From the NCBI GenBank assembly GCA_964512995.1, contig CAZELM010000010.1, positions 1 through 64,000 on the forward strand: a stretch of 64,000 nt of DNA. The letters run 5' to 3'. A program made the position numbers and the translations under genes. Below, piece by piece: positions 46,455 to 56,149 of this stretch. The notes under the pieces are model-generated. The model did no database searches and was not told the origin of the DNA. It worked only from the letters and a program-made list of their open reading frames with translations. The first letter of the stretch is position 1. Every line of letters begins with the position of its first letter. This DNA comes from CAZELM01 sp964512995. GTDB taxonomy: Bacteria > CSSED10-310.

Positions 46455-48160
46455 TTTATACAATCGAAGAAGCGGTTAGTCGCAATGCGATTATCAAGGT
46501 TATTGGAATTGGCGGTGGAGGTTGTAATGCGGTCAACCGCATGATGGAGATGAACCTGGGCGGAATCGACTTCATCGCCTGCAATACAGATACACAAACA
46601 TTGATGCGATGCAAAGCCCCAACACTGATTCCATTGGGGCGCAGCGGTTTGGGTGCTGGAGGCAAACCTCAGGCCGGACGGGAAGCAGCACTGGAGGATG
46701 AAGATACCATCCGAAGTTTTCTGGAAAATGCAGAAATGGTTTTTATAACCGCTGGAATGGGGGGCGGGACTGGAACCGGAGGCGCTCCTGTTGTTGCGGA
46801 GATCGCCAGAGAACTCCATGCGCTGACGGTAGCTGTGGTGACAAAGCCATTTTATTTTGAAGGCCCCAAACGGATGCAGATCGCTGAAGCTGGGATTAAA
46901 AATCTGGAGGAGTTTGTCGATACTCTGATCATCATTCCCAATCAAAATCTGCTCAGCACGGTGGAACACGATACTCCGCTGACAGATGCATTTCGAATGG
47001 CGGATGATGTCCTATGTAATGCAGTACAGGGAATATCTGAACTCATCACGGTACATGGCAGTATCAATCTCGATTTTGAAGACGTGAGAACGATTATGTC
47101 AGGGATGGGTAAAGCATTGATGGGAACCGGTTATGGTACTGGCGAGAAAAAAGCGGAAGATGCTGTCCGTCGTGCGATTGTCTCCCCCCTGCTCGATGAC
47201 ATGAACATCAAAGGCGCTCGCAGCATTCTGATCAATGTCACTGCCGGCGATGATCTGGGTTTGATTGAGTTGAATGACGCAGTGGCTATCATACGACAGG
47301 ATGCAGATAAAGAGGCTCATATCATTTTTGGACTGGTGACGGATAAAGAATATCGGGATAAAGTAAAAGTCACAATCATCGCAACCGGCTTTGATGCTTC
47401 TCGTACCATCGAGAAGCCCCTTGTCAAACCATTTCCCGAGTCAAGCCGGCCATTACCCATTATTTCTACCCGTTCCGATTATGATTCCTCTCATAAGATT
47501 CCCTCCGAGTCCCCTCATGTCAATCATGCGCTGACATCGTTCGATCTGAGTTCCGGACGCACTGAAACCGAATCACAAGAAGAACATACGGTATCCCTTC
47601 AACCGGCTCAATCATCTTCCGGACAAGCACCCAAGTCAAAACCAACGCCACTCCTGCGCAATGAAGATCCGATGGAATCGGATGACCGAGTGCATCGTGA
47701 AACGATGGCAGAATCTCAACCCATACCCAAACCCAGCATCGAGAAAGAACCAGATGCTCCAAATCAATCAGAGGTTGATGAGCAAAGCCAGCGGAGTGAA
47801 GCATCTATTGGAGCAATGCGAACGGAACCAATGGGAAAATCACCACAGATTCTGGCTCCTGTTTCACCCACTCCGCGCAATCCGATTCCGCGATCGATCA
47901 TCGCTAGTGCCGAACCCGCTGCCGAATTGAACCTTCCGGAGGAAAATCGTACGGTTCCACCTCCCATCAATCCCGAACTCGACCTGTCTTCATCTGGAAA
48001 CACCATACGTTTCGCCCACACAAAAAAACTGCCCCCGTATACATCGAAAAATCTTGGGAAAGGAGAATTCAATCGAAAAACAGAATTGGCCGATGAAACG
48101 ATCAAAATCGAGAATCCGCGCCATCTGATACCGGCATTCTTACGCCGAAAAAGCGACTAG
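46451..48160 (+). CDS. ftsZ: FtsZ with a long C-terminal linker
   Basis: 569 residues from ATG 46451 (GGAGGAG upstream, ATGA overlap with ftsA). The tubulin-like core (about 10-320) has GGGGCNAVNRM, the GGGTGTG signature (104-110) and the NxDFxD T7 loop (INLDFED). A linker of about 220 residues rich in Pro, Ser, Glu and Thr follows, ending in the conserved tail IPAFLRRKSD that binds FtsA. Most FtsZ linkers are nearer 50, so this one is unusually long. It is the last division gene of the cluster. Confidence 0.96.
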   Translation: MIYTIEEAVSRNAIIKVIGIGGGGCNAVNRMMEMNLGGIDFIACNTDTQTLMRCKAPTLIPLGRSGLGAGGKPQAGREAALEDEDTIRSFLENAEMVFITAGMGGGTGTGGAPVVAEIARELHALTVAVVTKPFYFEGPKRMQIAEAGIKNLEEFVDTLIIIPNQNLLSTVEHDTPLTDAFRMADDVLCNAVQGISELITVHGSINLDFEDVRTIMSGMGKALMGTGYGTGEKKAEDAVRRAIVSPLLDDMNIKGARSILINVTAGDDLGLIELNDAVAIIRQDADKEAHIIFGLVTDKEYRDKVKVTIIATGFDASRTIEKPLVKPFPESSRPLPIISTRSDYDSSHKIPSESPHVNHALTSFDLSSGRTETESQEEHTVSLQPAQSSSGQAPKSKPTPLLRNEDPMESDDRVHRETMAESQPIPKPSIEKEPDAPNQSEVDEQSQRSEASIGAMRTEPMGKSPQILAPVSPTPRNPIPRSIIASAEPAAELNLPEENRTVPPPINPELDLSSSGNTIRFAHTKKLPPYTSKNLGKGEFNRKTELADETIKIENPRHLIPAFLRRKSD

Positions 48161-48168
48161 GCGGCGTA

Positions 48169-49812
48169 TTGCACCCGGTCCTTCAAGCCAAATACAGGAC
48201 GCGAGTCGCTCGGGAGATCAATCGTGTTCCAGCCGGGAATGGGATCAAGCTGCGGGTGGTGCTTGTATTCCCGGCTCCATATCGCATCGGAATGGCAAAT
48301 CTTGGATTCCAACTGGTGTATTCTCTGTTTAACCATCAGGATGGCGTCTGTTGTCATCGGGCATTTCTTCCTGATCCGGAAGAAAAGATTATTTATGATT
48401 CACACCGGGAATCGGTGCGATCACTTGAAAGTTTTGAACAGCTATCCGATTACGATGTTGTCGCATTTTCCATCAATTACGAAAACAGCCTCCCCGACCT
48501 CATCCGGATTCTAGATCTGGCACGGATTCCAATATTTTCAAATCTTCGGGAGTCGCATCACCCGCTCGTCATCGCGGGTGGAGTAGTCCCAACTATCAAT
48601 CCGGAACCGATTGCAGAATTCATGGATGCCTGTGTGTTGGGAGAAACGGAAGAAATTCTTCCCGTTTTCTCGAAAACACTCGCAGAAACGTGGACATCCG
48701 GTCGATGTCGCACCGACACTCTCGCAATGCTGTCGCGTGTTCCGGGAGTATATATTCCATCGTTTTATTCCCCGGTCTATTCCCCGGATGGAGTGCTTTC
48801 GAGGATGGTTTATACCGGTCCTCTTCCAGAACCGTCCGTGTCAATCCAACACGTTGCCGACTTGAATCCCTATCCTTCCTCATCCATGATCCATACTCCA
48901 GAATCTGAATTCCCCTTCCTGCATCTGGTTGAGGTCAGCCGAAGTTGCCCTCGAACCTGCCGATTTTGCCTGATCCCCTCCTGTTTCGGCCCCTTTCGTT
49001 GCCGATCGCAGGAATTGATCCTGTCTGGAGCAGAAACTGCACCTCCGGATTATCGGATTGGTTTATTGGGAGCCGGCGCAGCCGATCACCCGGATTTGAT
49101 TTCCATCTGCCGGAAGCTCCGGGAACAAGGAAAACAATTCTCATTTTCATCGCTCCACGCATCGGAGATTGTACCGGAACTCGCGGAACTGGTGCTGCAA
49201 TCAGGTCCTCATACCATCACGCTGGCTCCTGAAACCGGAACTGAACAGCGTCGCAGAAAAATCGGGAAGAGAATCAGTGACGATCATCTGCTGGAAGCGG
49301 TCCGTTTAATTGGCCGGCCACCAACTCGGGTTATCAAACTTTATTTTATTATCGGACTTCCAGGAGAAACGATGGAGGATATCCAATCGATCATCACTCT
49401 TTGCGCCAATGTTTCCAGAACTATTCTGCAGACGTGTAAAACCGCTCACAATATTCCTCGCCTTTCCATCGGTATTTCGTGCTTCGTTCCCAAAGCATAT
49501 TCTTCCTTTCAACGTTCGCCGATGAACACGGAAGTGGAATTTAATCGTCGAATCAAGGTTCTGGCATCCGCATTCCGCCATATCAAGGAAATACGATGGC
49601 ATCACGATGTTCCGAAATGGGCCATTGTTCAGGGATTACTTGCGCGGGGTGACCGCCGGATCACTCCACTGGTAGTCCATGCCGGTCGAAACAAGCTGAC
49701 TCGGCAGGATATCCTGAAAGCCAGTGCCCAGAGCCGCATCCATCAGTATATTCCACTGTTTCAACCCCTCCCGTGGGACCATCTGAACCGGGAAAATCGA
49801 GACAGTCATTGA
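48169..49812 (+). CDS. Radical SAM protein with vitamin-B12-binding-like N-terminus
   Basis: 547 residues. The only upstream start in this frame is TTG 48169, 8 nt after ftsZ; the ribosome site is weak. The N-terminal domain (about 1-190) has the cobalamin-binding-like FPAPYRIGMANLG and a IAGGVVPTINPEP pattern but no DxHxxG that I can see. The radical SAM core has SRSCPRTCRFC (CxxxCxxC, near 265), GAGAAD, TLAPETGTEQRRRKIGK and IIGLPGETMED. Substrate unknown. The position after ftsZ suggests co-transcription but not function. Confidence 0.84.
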   Translation: MHPVLQAKYRTRVAREINRVPAGNGIKLRVVLVFPAPYRIGMANLGFQLVYSLFNHQDGVCCHRAFLPDPEEKIIYDSHRESVRSLESFEQLSDYDVVAFSINYENSLPDLIRILDLARIPIFSNLRESHHPLVIAGGVVPTINPEPIAEFMDACVLGETEEILPVFSKTLAETWTSGRCRTDTLAMLSRVPGVYIPSFYSPVYSPDGVLSRMVYTGPLPEPSVSIQHVADLNPYPSSSMIHTPESEFPFLHLVEVSRSCPRTCRFCLIPSCFGPFRCRSQELILSGAETAPPDYRIGLLGAGAADHPDLISICRKLREQGKQFSFSSLHASEIVPELAELVLQSGPHTITLAPETGTEQRRRKIGKRISDDHLLEAVRLIGRPPTRVIKLYFIIGLPGETMEDIQSIITLCANVSRTILQTCKTAHNIPRLSIGISCFVPKAYSSFQRSPMNTEVEFNRRIKVLASAFRHIKEIRWHHDVPKWAIVQGLLARGDRRITPLVVHAGRNKLTRQDILKASAQSRIHQYIPLFQPLPWDHLNRENRDSH

Positions 49813-49988
49813 ATCGATTTCAGAGGATGTTATTCCTTCACGTAGATTTGAACCATTCATATCCGTAAAACAAAAAGAGTCGGCTGAGATCAACTCCTGG
49901 CAGATACTTACCCAGATGGAATCCGGCAGCCAGGGAGCAGACTGGGTAAACCGATTTGCTCATCCAGATGGTGGGCATGATTTCAGGA

Positions 49989-50018
49989 TTGTGGAATGAT
50001 TCAGATTTTTGCTATGAT
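49989..50018 (+). promoter_or_regulatory. Candidate promoter of the large sensor gene
   Basis: TTGTGG (49989-49994), an 18-nt spacer and TATGAT (50013-50018), about 80 nt before the GTG start. The -10 is good (five of six), the -35 moderate. It fits the 285-bp gap between the radical SAM gene and the sensor. Confidence 0.4.
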
Positions 50019-50097
50019 ATCAGAGTTGAAGAATATTTTATCAGATCTATATGGGATATATCGTGGATCAATGTGTGCGAAGGAGTAAAGAGTTTCA

Positions 50098-53000
50098 GTG
50101 CTGTTCAATCCCAAAAACATTTTACATTTGCGGATTCTGGGTATCCTTCTGTCCAGTGGATCGATCGCTATATTAGTTATTTGTGGATTCTGGTATCAGA
50201 GTGAGAGCATTTCGCAACGCCGACAGATTGAAGACAAATTACGATCCACGGTTACCATCACGGGAAACAGCCTGAAGACGATTATCCAGAGGCAGATCCG
50301 CACCGCACAAATAATCTCCCATTCCGTTTCACTGCGAAGTTATATTATCAAAATTGGCCAGGAAAAAGTGAAACTGCCGGCAAATGAAGTCTGGGATGAA
50401 TTGCACTTTATCGATCAGCATTGGGATTCGTTGCCCGTCACGGATCTGGAAGTGTCTCAAGTATGCGAATCGCTGGAATCACGCTATCTGAAAGATACGG
50501 TAAGCCAGTCAGAGGGGATTATCGAGTGGATTGAAGTCACGGATGTATTTGGAGCGGTACGGATTGCGTCCAGTCGGCCGGAACGGTTTCTGGTCTTCGA
50601 AGAACCCTGGTGGCAAAAATCACTGATGGTGTACCCGGACATGGTTCATCAGCGCCATATCATTCAAGATAAAGGCTCCGAGATCCTGTATTGGGATCTT
50701 TGCCTTCCTCTGCGAAATGATGATGGTATTGATGCGGTCGGCGTCATTCGGATTCGGCTGCGATTGGACCTGATTTTTAAACTGAGCATTGATGATGCAA
50801 TGATTGCAGGAGTCTCCACTCTTATTCTGGCTGATCAACAGATTCGGTATCCATCATTGAGCAATGAGCTTGATTTGCCCCGGAACAAGCTGCAGAAGAC
50901 ACTGGCCAATCCCAGGCGGATTATCTACGATCCACAAACGAAATTACTCATTTCTTCGATGGAAATGTCTAAATTGGTTGATAATGTCATGCCATATATC
51001 AACTGGATGGTTGCAGTCTATCAGTACTATCCTCCAGATTATTCAGTGGAAAATCCGATTTTCAAAAAAGCATTGGCCATCGGACTTCTTGGAATTATCA
51101 TCCTGTTGATTCTCAGCATTATCCTGACAAAATGGATCACTGATCCTTTGGCTGTATTGATTCAGAGTGCTGACAAGATGGCCAAAGGTCAGTTTGATGT
51201 GAGGGTACCGGAGATCGGAAAAGGTGAAATCTGGCTGTTGTCGCGATTTATCAACACCATGGCAGAAAAACTTCGGGAAACCAGAAATAAAATTCATAAA
51301 CTGCACAGGGAACGGACAGGGATATTAAAAGCGATTTCAGATTATACCCTGGAGTCTTCACTCAAATGGGATTCAAAAGAAATTGCCGATATTTTGCTTC
51401 GAGTTTCCGGACCTATTCTCAGCGCAGATGCGGGGATCATTGTTCGCAGAGATTCTAATCATGAAGTTGAAACGTTGGCCTCTTTTGGACTCGATGAACG
51501 ACAAAAAAAATTGCTCACACCATTTCTTTCAGAGGTGATAACGGAGAAAAGATTGTTTTTTGCATGGCAGCATCCGGAGTTCAAGAGTCTCTGGGATCAT
51601 GGAATGCAAGTTTTTATGATGTTGCCGATTCAGGATCATGAAACCGTATGGGGAACGATTTACTTCCTTTTCATGCAAGCTCCCGATTATGATCTTGAGT
51701 CGGAATCCATGATGGAACTGCTGGCGTCTCAGGCTGCGATAAATTTTTCGAGAGCAAAGTTACACAATGAACTGGTCCATCAGAAAAATTTTATCGAAGG
51801 CATATTATCCGGAATTCCTTCTTTGATCTGTACAATCGATGAAGCAATGAAAATTACCTGGCATAATCAGCAGTTGCCCCCGTCTCTGCTCATCGAAGAT
51901 GGAATGTCCTTGGTCGGTTCCCATTGTTGTTCCTCTCTACGGAATCGAAGTTCAACTTGTCCGGATTGCCCGGTCAAAATGACTTTTGAAGATCGTGAGC
52001 CCCATCAGATCATTCAACGGTGGATGTTAAAAAATGGTCAGTTCAGATGGGTTCAGGCTTCATCATACCCAATACAGAATAAAACAGGTAATGTCACATC
52101 CGTTATTCTGATTGCGATGGATGTCACTCAAAAGATGGAGGAGGAATCAGCATATCGTCGATTCTCCAGAGCGATTGAGAGTATTGGGGAGGCCGTGATC
52201 ATCACCGATATCGACGGGCGGATTGTTTTTGTAAATCCTTCCTTTACAGAGATATTCGGTTTCAAAATCGAGCAAGTTCTGGAGCAGTCGATAAAACTGA
52301 TCTTTCCTCCGGATACCATAGACCTCCAGACGCATATTTTGAGCCGGACACGGAGCGGTAAAGGTTGGCGGGAAGAAATGGAGTTACTGGATCATTATGG
52401 CCGCAAAATACAGGTCTCTCTAACATGCTCGGTTGTTAAAGATGCCAACGAATTTCCGATCGGCCTTGTTTTTACCTGTTTTGATTTAACCAGCCGTATC
52501 AAGCGCGAAAAGCAATTGATCAGACAGTACCGGGAACTTGAACTGCTGAACCGGATCAGCAGCATCCTCAATGATAACTTTATCATCGATGAGATGATCA
52601 AAAAAGTATTGATCAAGATTTGTGAGTTTTCTGATACGCAATCGGGGCTGGCTATCCTGTTCGAGGAAGAAGGTGAGTCGGAGCATTCAAACCGGCGACC
52701 TCAAATCGTGATCGACCGAAAACTTCCAACCTATTTATTGAAATATATTGAAGAAATAAGATATGGACGATTTTCCACTGCCTACGAAAAAAGCACTCAG
52801 TTCAGACAACCCACAATCTTCAATGATCTCGAAAACTGTGATATGCCGGAGATTAAGCTGGTTGCCCGAATCGGATTCAAATCTCTGGAGATTATTCCCA
52901 TCCGGTCATCAGAATCAACACTGGGATTCATCGTTATTTTTTCGCAGAACGCATTTCACTTCAAGCCTGAAAACATCGAGTTATTTCAATCTCTGGCCAA

Positions 53001-53754
53001 TCAAGTAGGCATTGCCATTCATAACCGACTGCTCCAGCAAAAAATGCTCAAGGAGACCCGTTATAACGCGGCGGGAGAAATTGTCGCACAGATAGGTGGT
53101 GATGTGAAACATGTCTTGCAGGGATTGGAGTCCAGTCGAAAAGCGATCGACAGCGCTCTGAAAATCCGGAACATGGAACGGGTGTATCACGGGTGGTTAC
53201 TGATGAGCCGCCAGATCTGGCAATTATACCAGGTAACCCTTAATATCCTTGATTATCCCAAGGAAACTCCCAAATTTTTCTTCCCGGAAGATCTGAATAA
53301 AATCACAAGACAGATTATCGATCAAATCAAATCCATGACATTCAGTCGGAAGATTTCCCTTCACTTCGAGCCGTGTCTGGAACTGGGAGATGTCTATATC
53401 AATCGGGTGGCGATCGCCCGAACGATCTCCAATCTGCTCGCATTGGCTGTAGATGCCTGCTGGAATACGCCAAAACCGGAAATAACCGTAACACTTAATA
53501 AATGTCTGGGATCAGATGACCGCTATGAAATTGTGATTCTTCACAATGGTCCCAAACTGCCGACGATTGAGTTGTCCAAGGAGATGCGCTTGGATTTGGC
53601 GGATTCAGGATTCCATGGCGCGGGTTTGATCCTTTCGAGTCTTCAAAAAACGATTCAGGCACATGATGGGTTGTTGTATATCGAAGGGAGCCATAAGAAA
53701 ACGTCGTACAGTGCGTTTCGAATCGATTTACCGCGCTTCCCATCCCGGAAATGA
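50098..53754 (+). CDS. Very large membrane sensor protein with degenerate histidine-kinase end
   Basis: 1218 residues from a GTG. Membrane span (13-32), a periplasmic sensor (33-320, Cache-like), a second span (about 328-345), HAMP (345-400), GAF (about 415-560), PAS with C610/C611/C621/C624 (565-685), PAS (690-810), GAF (830-985) and an ATPase-like end. The phosphate-accepting His of the usual A-H-E-I-K-N box is replaced: the matching site is GGDVKH (1000-1005). The N-box reads N1112-LLALAVD, the G1 box HNGP and the G2 box FHGAGL. Autokinase activity is doubtful. It converges on coaBC with a 27-nt overlap. Confidence 0.82.
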   Translation: MLFNPKNILHLRILGILLSSGSIAILVICGFWYQSESISQRRQIEDKLRSTVTITGNSLKTIIQRQIRTAQIISHSVSLRSYIIKIGQEKVKLPANEVWDELHFIDQHWDSLPVTDLEVSQVCESLESRYLKDTVSQSEGIIEWIEVTDVFGAVRIASSRPERFLVFEEPWWQKSLMVYPDMVHQRHIIQDKGSEILYWDLCLPLRNDDGIDAVGVIRIRLRLDLIFKLSIDDAMIAGVSTLILADQQIRYPSLSNELDLPRNKLQKTLANPRRIIYDPQTKLLISSMEMSKLVDNVMPYINWMVAVYQYYPPDYSVENPIFKKALAIGLLGIIILLILSIILTKWITDPLAVLIQSADKMAKGQFDVRVPEIGKGEIWLLSRFINTMAEKLRETRNKIHKLHRERTGILKAISDYTLESSLKWDSKEIADILLRVSGPILSADAGIIVRRDSNHEVETLASFGLDERQKKLLTPFLSEVITEKRLFFAWQHPEFKSLWDHGMQVFMMLPIQDHETVWGTIYFLFMQAPDYDLESESMMELLASQAAINFSRAKLHNELVHQKNFIEGILSGIPSLICTIDEAMKITWHNQQLPPSLLIEDGMSLVGSHCCSSLRNRSSTCPDCPVKMTFEDREPHQIIQRWMLKNGQFRWVQASSYPIQNKTGNVTSVILIAMDVTQKMEEESAYRRFSRAIESIGEAVIITDIDGRIVFVNPSFTEIFGFKIEQVLEQSIKLIFPPDTIDLQTHILSRTRSGKGWREEMELLDHYGRKIQVSLTCSVVKDANEFPIGLVFTCFDLTSRIKREKQLIRQYRELELLNRISSILNDNFIIDEMIKKVLIKICEFSDTQSGLAILFEEEGESEHSNRRPQIVIDRKLPTYLLKYIEEIRYGRFSTAYEKSTQFRQPTIFNDLENCDMPEIKLVARIGFKSLEIIPIRSSESTLGFIVIFSQNAFHFKPENIELFQSLANQVGIAIHNRLLQQKMLKETRYNAAGEIVAQIGGDVKHVLQGLESSRKAIDSALKIRNMERVYHGWLLMSRQIWQLYQVTLNILDYPKETPKFFFPEDLNKITRQIIDQIKSMTFSRKISLHFEPCLELGDVYINRVAIARTISNLLALAVDACWNTPKPEITVTLNKCLGSDDRYEIVILHNGPKLPTIELSKEMRLDLADSGFHGAGLILSSLQKTIQAHDGLLYIEGSHKKTSYSAFRIDLPRFPSRK

Positions 53755-55005
53755 AGCGAAGGAATCGGCAATATGATCCCAGATTTTTTCCGACATTTCT
53801 CGCTTTGAGTGGAGTGGTAACGGAGTGGTATGTCCATCCGGATGTATCATGAACCCCGCGTTCGTAGGGGATTCAAATCCGGTGTCGTGCCGTGACACAT
53901 CATTGGCGACAATAAAATCCAGCTTTTTTTGCTTCCACTTCCGTCGCGCTTCCTCAACGATGTTCTCTGTTTCAGCGGCAAATCCGACTATGATCTGATT
54001 TTCTCGTCGCCGTTTCAGACTCACATCGGAAAGAATATCCGTTGTTTGAACTAAATTCAACGTCGTGTTGTTTTGTCCGGATTTTTTCCATTTTTGGGTA
54101 TAAACGTCGCGAGGGCGCCAGTCTGATACTGCGGCTGCCATCACAATGATATCCATATCCGCTGCATGTAATTGTACGGCTTGAAACATTTGGTCCGCGG
54201 ATTCCACATCGATCCGTCGAACCGCAGCGTGAAGGTCGATAGTACAGGATGTCCCGGCGATCAAAATGACATCAGCTCCCCGTTCAACTGCGGCAGCCGC
54301 CATCTCGAATCCCATGAGACCGGTGCTTCGATTGGAGATAAACCGAACCGGGTCGATTGCTTCTCGGGTCGGTCCGGCGGTTATCAGTACACGCTTACCC
54401 TTCAATTCTAGATTCCGGCCCAAGCGTACACCACAAAAGTCAATGATTTTAACGGGTTCACTCATCCGGCCCCGTCCAATATGGCCACAGGCGGACTCCC
54501 CGATTTCCGGCTCGATAATCATGACGCCTCGTGCCGACAGAGTCTGAAGATTATGCTGGAGAACTGGATTGGCATACATTCGGGGGTTCATGGCTGGAGC
54601 GATCACGAGAGGAACATCCGTAGCCATCGCAAATGTGGAGAGAAAATCATCAGCGATCCCTACTGTAATTTTCCCGATGATATTGGCTGTTGCCGGAGCA
54701 ATGAGGAGGAGATCGATGAGATCAGCGAGTTCTGTATGTTGGATACCGGACGGGCTGTGGTGTAGGAATAAATCAGAAATCACGGGTCGTCCAGACAATG
54801 CCTGAAAAGTCAAGGGAGTGACAAATTGCTTGGCGTTTTCAGTCATGATGACCTGAACTTGAGCTCCTTTTTTGATCAACAACCGTGTGATTTCGGCTGA
54901 TTTATATGCAGCAATCCCCCCGGTAACTCCCAAAGCGATCATTTTCCCTTCAAAAATCGATCGCTTTTTTTCAGGATCAGAATGGATCATGTGGGAATCT
55001 GTCAT
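53728..55005 (-). CDS. coaBC: Bifunctional phosphopantothenoylcysteine synthetase/decarboxylase
   Basis: 425 residues from ATG 55005 (an upstream TTG at 55008 is less likely). CoaC half: LGVTGGIAAYKSAEITRLL (FMN), the conserved His in IQHTEL, APATANII, PAMNPRMY and the ESACGHIGRGRM Cys loop. CoaB half: ITAGPTREAIDPVRFISNRSTGLMG, AAAVSDWRP and VGFAAET. It makes 4'-phosphopantetheine for CoA. It is the last gene of the yicC operon and converges on the sensor gene with a 27-nt overlap, so no separate terminator is present. Confidence 0.96.
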   Translation of the reverse strand: MTDSHMIHSDPEKKRSIFEGKMIALGVTGGIAAYKSAEITRLLIKKGAQVQVIMTENAKQFVTPLTFQALSGRPVISDLFLHHSPSGIQHTELADLIDLLLIAPATANIIGKITVGIADDFLSTFAMATDVPLVIAPAMNPRMYANPVLQHNLQTLSARGVMIIEPEIGESACGHIGRGRMSEPVKIIDFCGVRLGRNLELKGKRVLITAGPTREAIDPVRFISNRSTGLMGFEMAAAAVERGADVILIAGTSCTIDLHAAVRRIDVESADQMFQAVQLHAADMDIIVMAAAVSDWRPRDVYTQKWKKSGQNNTTLNLVQTTDILSDVSLKRRRENQIIVGFAAETENIVEEARRKWKQKKLDFIVANDVSRHDTGFESPTNAGFMIHPDGHTTPLPLHSKREMSEKIWDHIADSFASFPGWEAR

Positions 55006-55011
55006 CAAACT

Positions 55012-55269
55012 TTAAGACTCCGGTGTTGATTCTGGCGCAGTTGTCGGTTCTTCCGGGACCGGATCTGATGTATCATTGGATGGCAGCACCATCTCTATTT
55101 TTCCCGTGACCAGTTCCTCCAATGCCATTGTTGTCACTTTGGTCGATTTTCCTTCAAAAAACTGGCCCAATCCTTGTTGGAGTTGTCTGGCACGCTTCGC
55201 CGCGATAATGACAACGCGGTGCCTGCTGTCTGTGGAGTTTAGAAATCGTTCCAAATCAGTTTCTTTCAT
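55012..55269 (-). CDS. rpoZ: RNA polymerase omega subunit
   Basis: 85 residues, usual length. The omega pattern shows as RHRVVIIAAKRARQLQQG followed by KVTTMALEELVTGKIE, with an acidic, Pro/Thr-rich tail. Its start overlaps the gmk stop by 14 nt, and the gmk-rpoZ-coaBC order is a common housekeeping arrangement. Confidence 0.95.
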   Translation of the reverse strand: MKETDLERFLNSTDSRHRVVIIAAKRARQLQQGLGQFFEGKSTKVTTMALEELVTGKIEMVLPSNDTSDPVPEEPTTAPESTPES

Positions 55270-55885
55270 GTTCGTCCCCTTCCTGGTAAAAACCCGGATG
55301 ATCTTCTAAAATAAAACGTTTCGTTTTGCAACGTTCTGAAATCAGAATTGCTCGAATGCGATCAATCAATTTTTCTAAATCATCATTTAATACGACATAT
55401 TCAAATCGCCGGTATTCATTCAGTTCACTTCTTGCATTCCGTAATCGGCGCTGCAGGCTCTCTTCGGATTCTGATCCCCGGTCCCGAAGCCGTTTTTCAA
55501 GAATGTGTAAGGAGGGTGGCATGATAAATATCAGTACCGCATCCGGCAGTTTCAGATTGAGTTGCGCTGCTCCCTGAACATCAATATCCAGAATGACGTC
55601 ATTTTCTTCGAGCAATTCATCCAGGTCTGTCCGCTTCGTTCCATAATAAAATCCATGAACGACAGCCCACTCCAAAAATTCTCCTCTGTCAATCATCTCC
55701 TTGAAAGCCTCTTCGGTGATGAAATGATAATCCTGGATATCAGAACTGCCGGGACGAGGGAGGCGGGTCGTGTAAGAAATGGAATGTTTCACATTGGGAA
55801 ACCGCGCCAGCAAAGCTTGAATCACGGTTGTTTTGCCTCCGCCAGAAGGAGCTGTAAGTATTAAACAGATGCCTGTTTGCTTCAT
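55256..55885 (-). CDS. gmk: Guanylate kinase
   Basis: 209 residues. P-loop APSGGGKTT (about 10-18), SYTTRLPRPG (GMP binding), HFITEEAF, LDIDVQGAAQL and IFIMPPS are all diagnostic. It makes GDP from GMP and ATP. It overlaps remA by 4 nt upstream and rpoZ by 14 nt downstream. Confidence 0.97.
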   Translation of the reverse strand: MKQTGICLILTAPSGGGKTTVIQALLARFPNVKHSISYTTRLPRPGSSDIQDYHFITEEAFKEMIDRGEFLEWAVVHGFYYGTKRTDLDELLEENDVILDIDVQGAAQLNLKLPDAVLIFIMPPSLHILEKRLRDRGSESEESLQRRLRNARSELNEYRRFEYVVLNDDLEKLIDRIRAILISERCKTKRFILEDHPGFYQEGDEHERN

Positions 55886-56139
55886 TCTTGTACCGTCGTC
55901 TCCTTCTGAGCGATAATCCGCTGAGCCAGTGTTTCTTCCTGGATTCCAGACAATACCACATGGCCGGTATCCAACAGGAGTATGGCACGGGTTTTTCTTC
56001 CCTGAGTCGCGTCCACCAGATTCCCTCGAGATTTTGCTTCATCCCGTAATCGTTTCATCGGTGATGATTCCGGATTCAGAATCCCTAAAATACGGTCAAT
56101 AAAGACATAATTCCCGAAACCAACATTTAAAATTTTCAT
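55882..56139 (-). CDS. remA: RemA/DUF370 family regulator
   Basis: 85 residues. The family core LNVGFGNYVFIDRILGILNPESSPMKRLRDEA and TRAILLLDTGHVVLSGIQ is clear; the N-terminal half is the DNA-binding part in RemA of Bacillus, which activates biofilm genes. The conserved yicC-remA-gmk-rpoZ order supports the name. What it controls outside Firmicutes is unknown. Confidence 0.92.
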   Translation of the reverse strand: MKILNVGFGNYVFIDRILGILNPESSPMKRLRDEAKSRGNLVDATQGRKTRAILLLDTGHVVLSGIQEETLAQRIIAQKETTVQE

Positions 56140-56149
56140 GGTCGCCTCA

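Noticed and set aside
48169..49812. Radical SAM gene as the third AmmeMemoRadiSam member
   Set aside because: It sits far from the Memo-AMMECR1 gene, and its cobalamin-like N-terminus and length do not fit that member.
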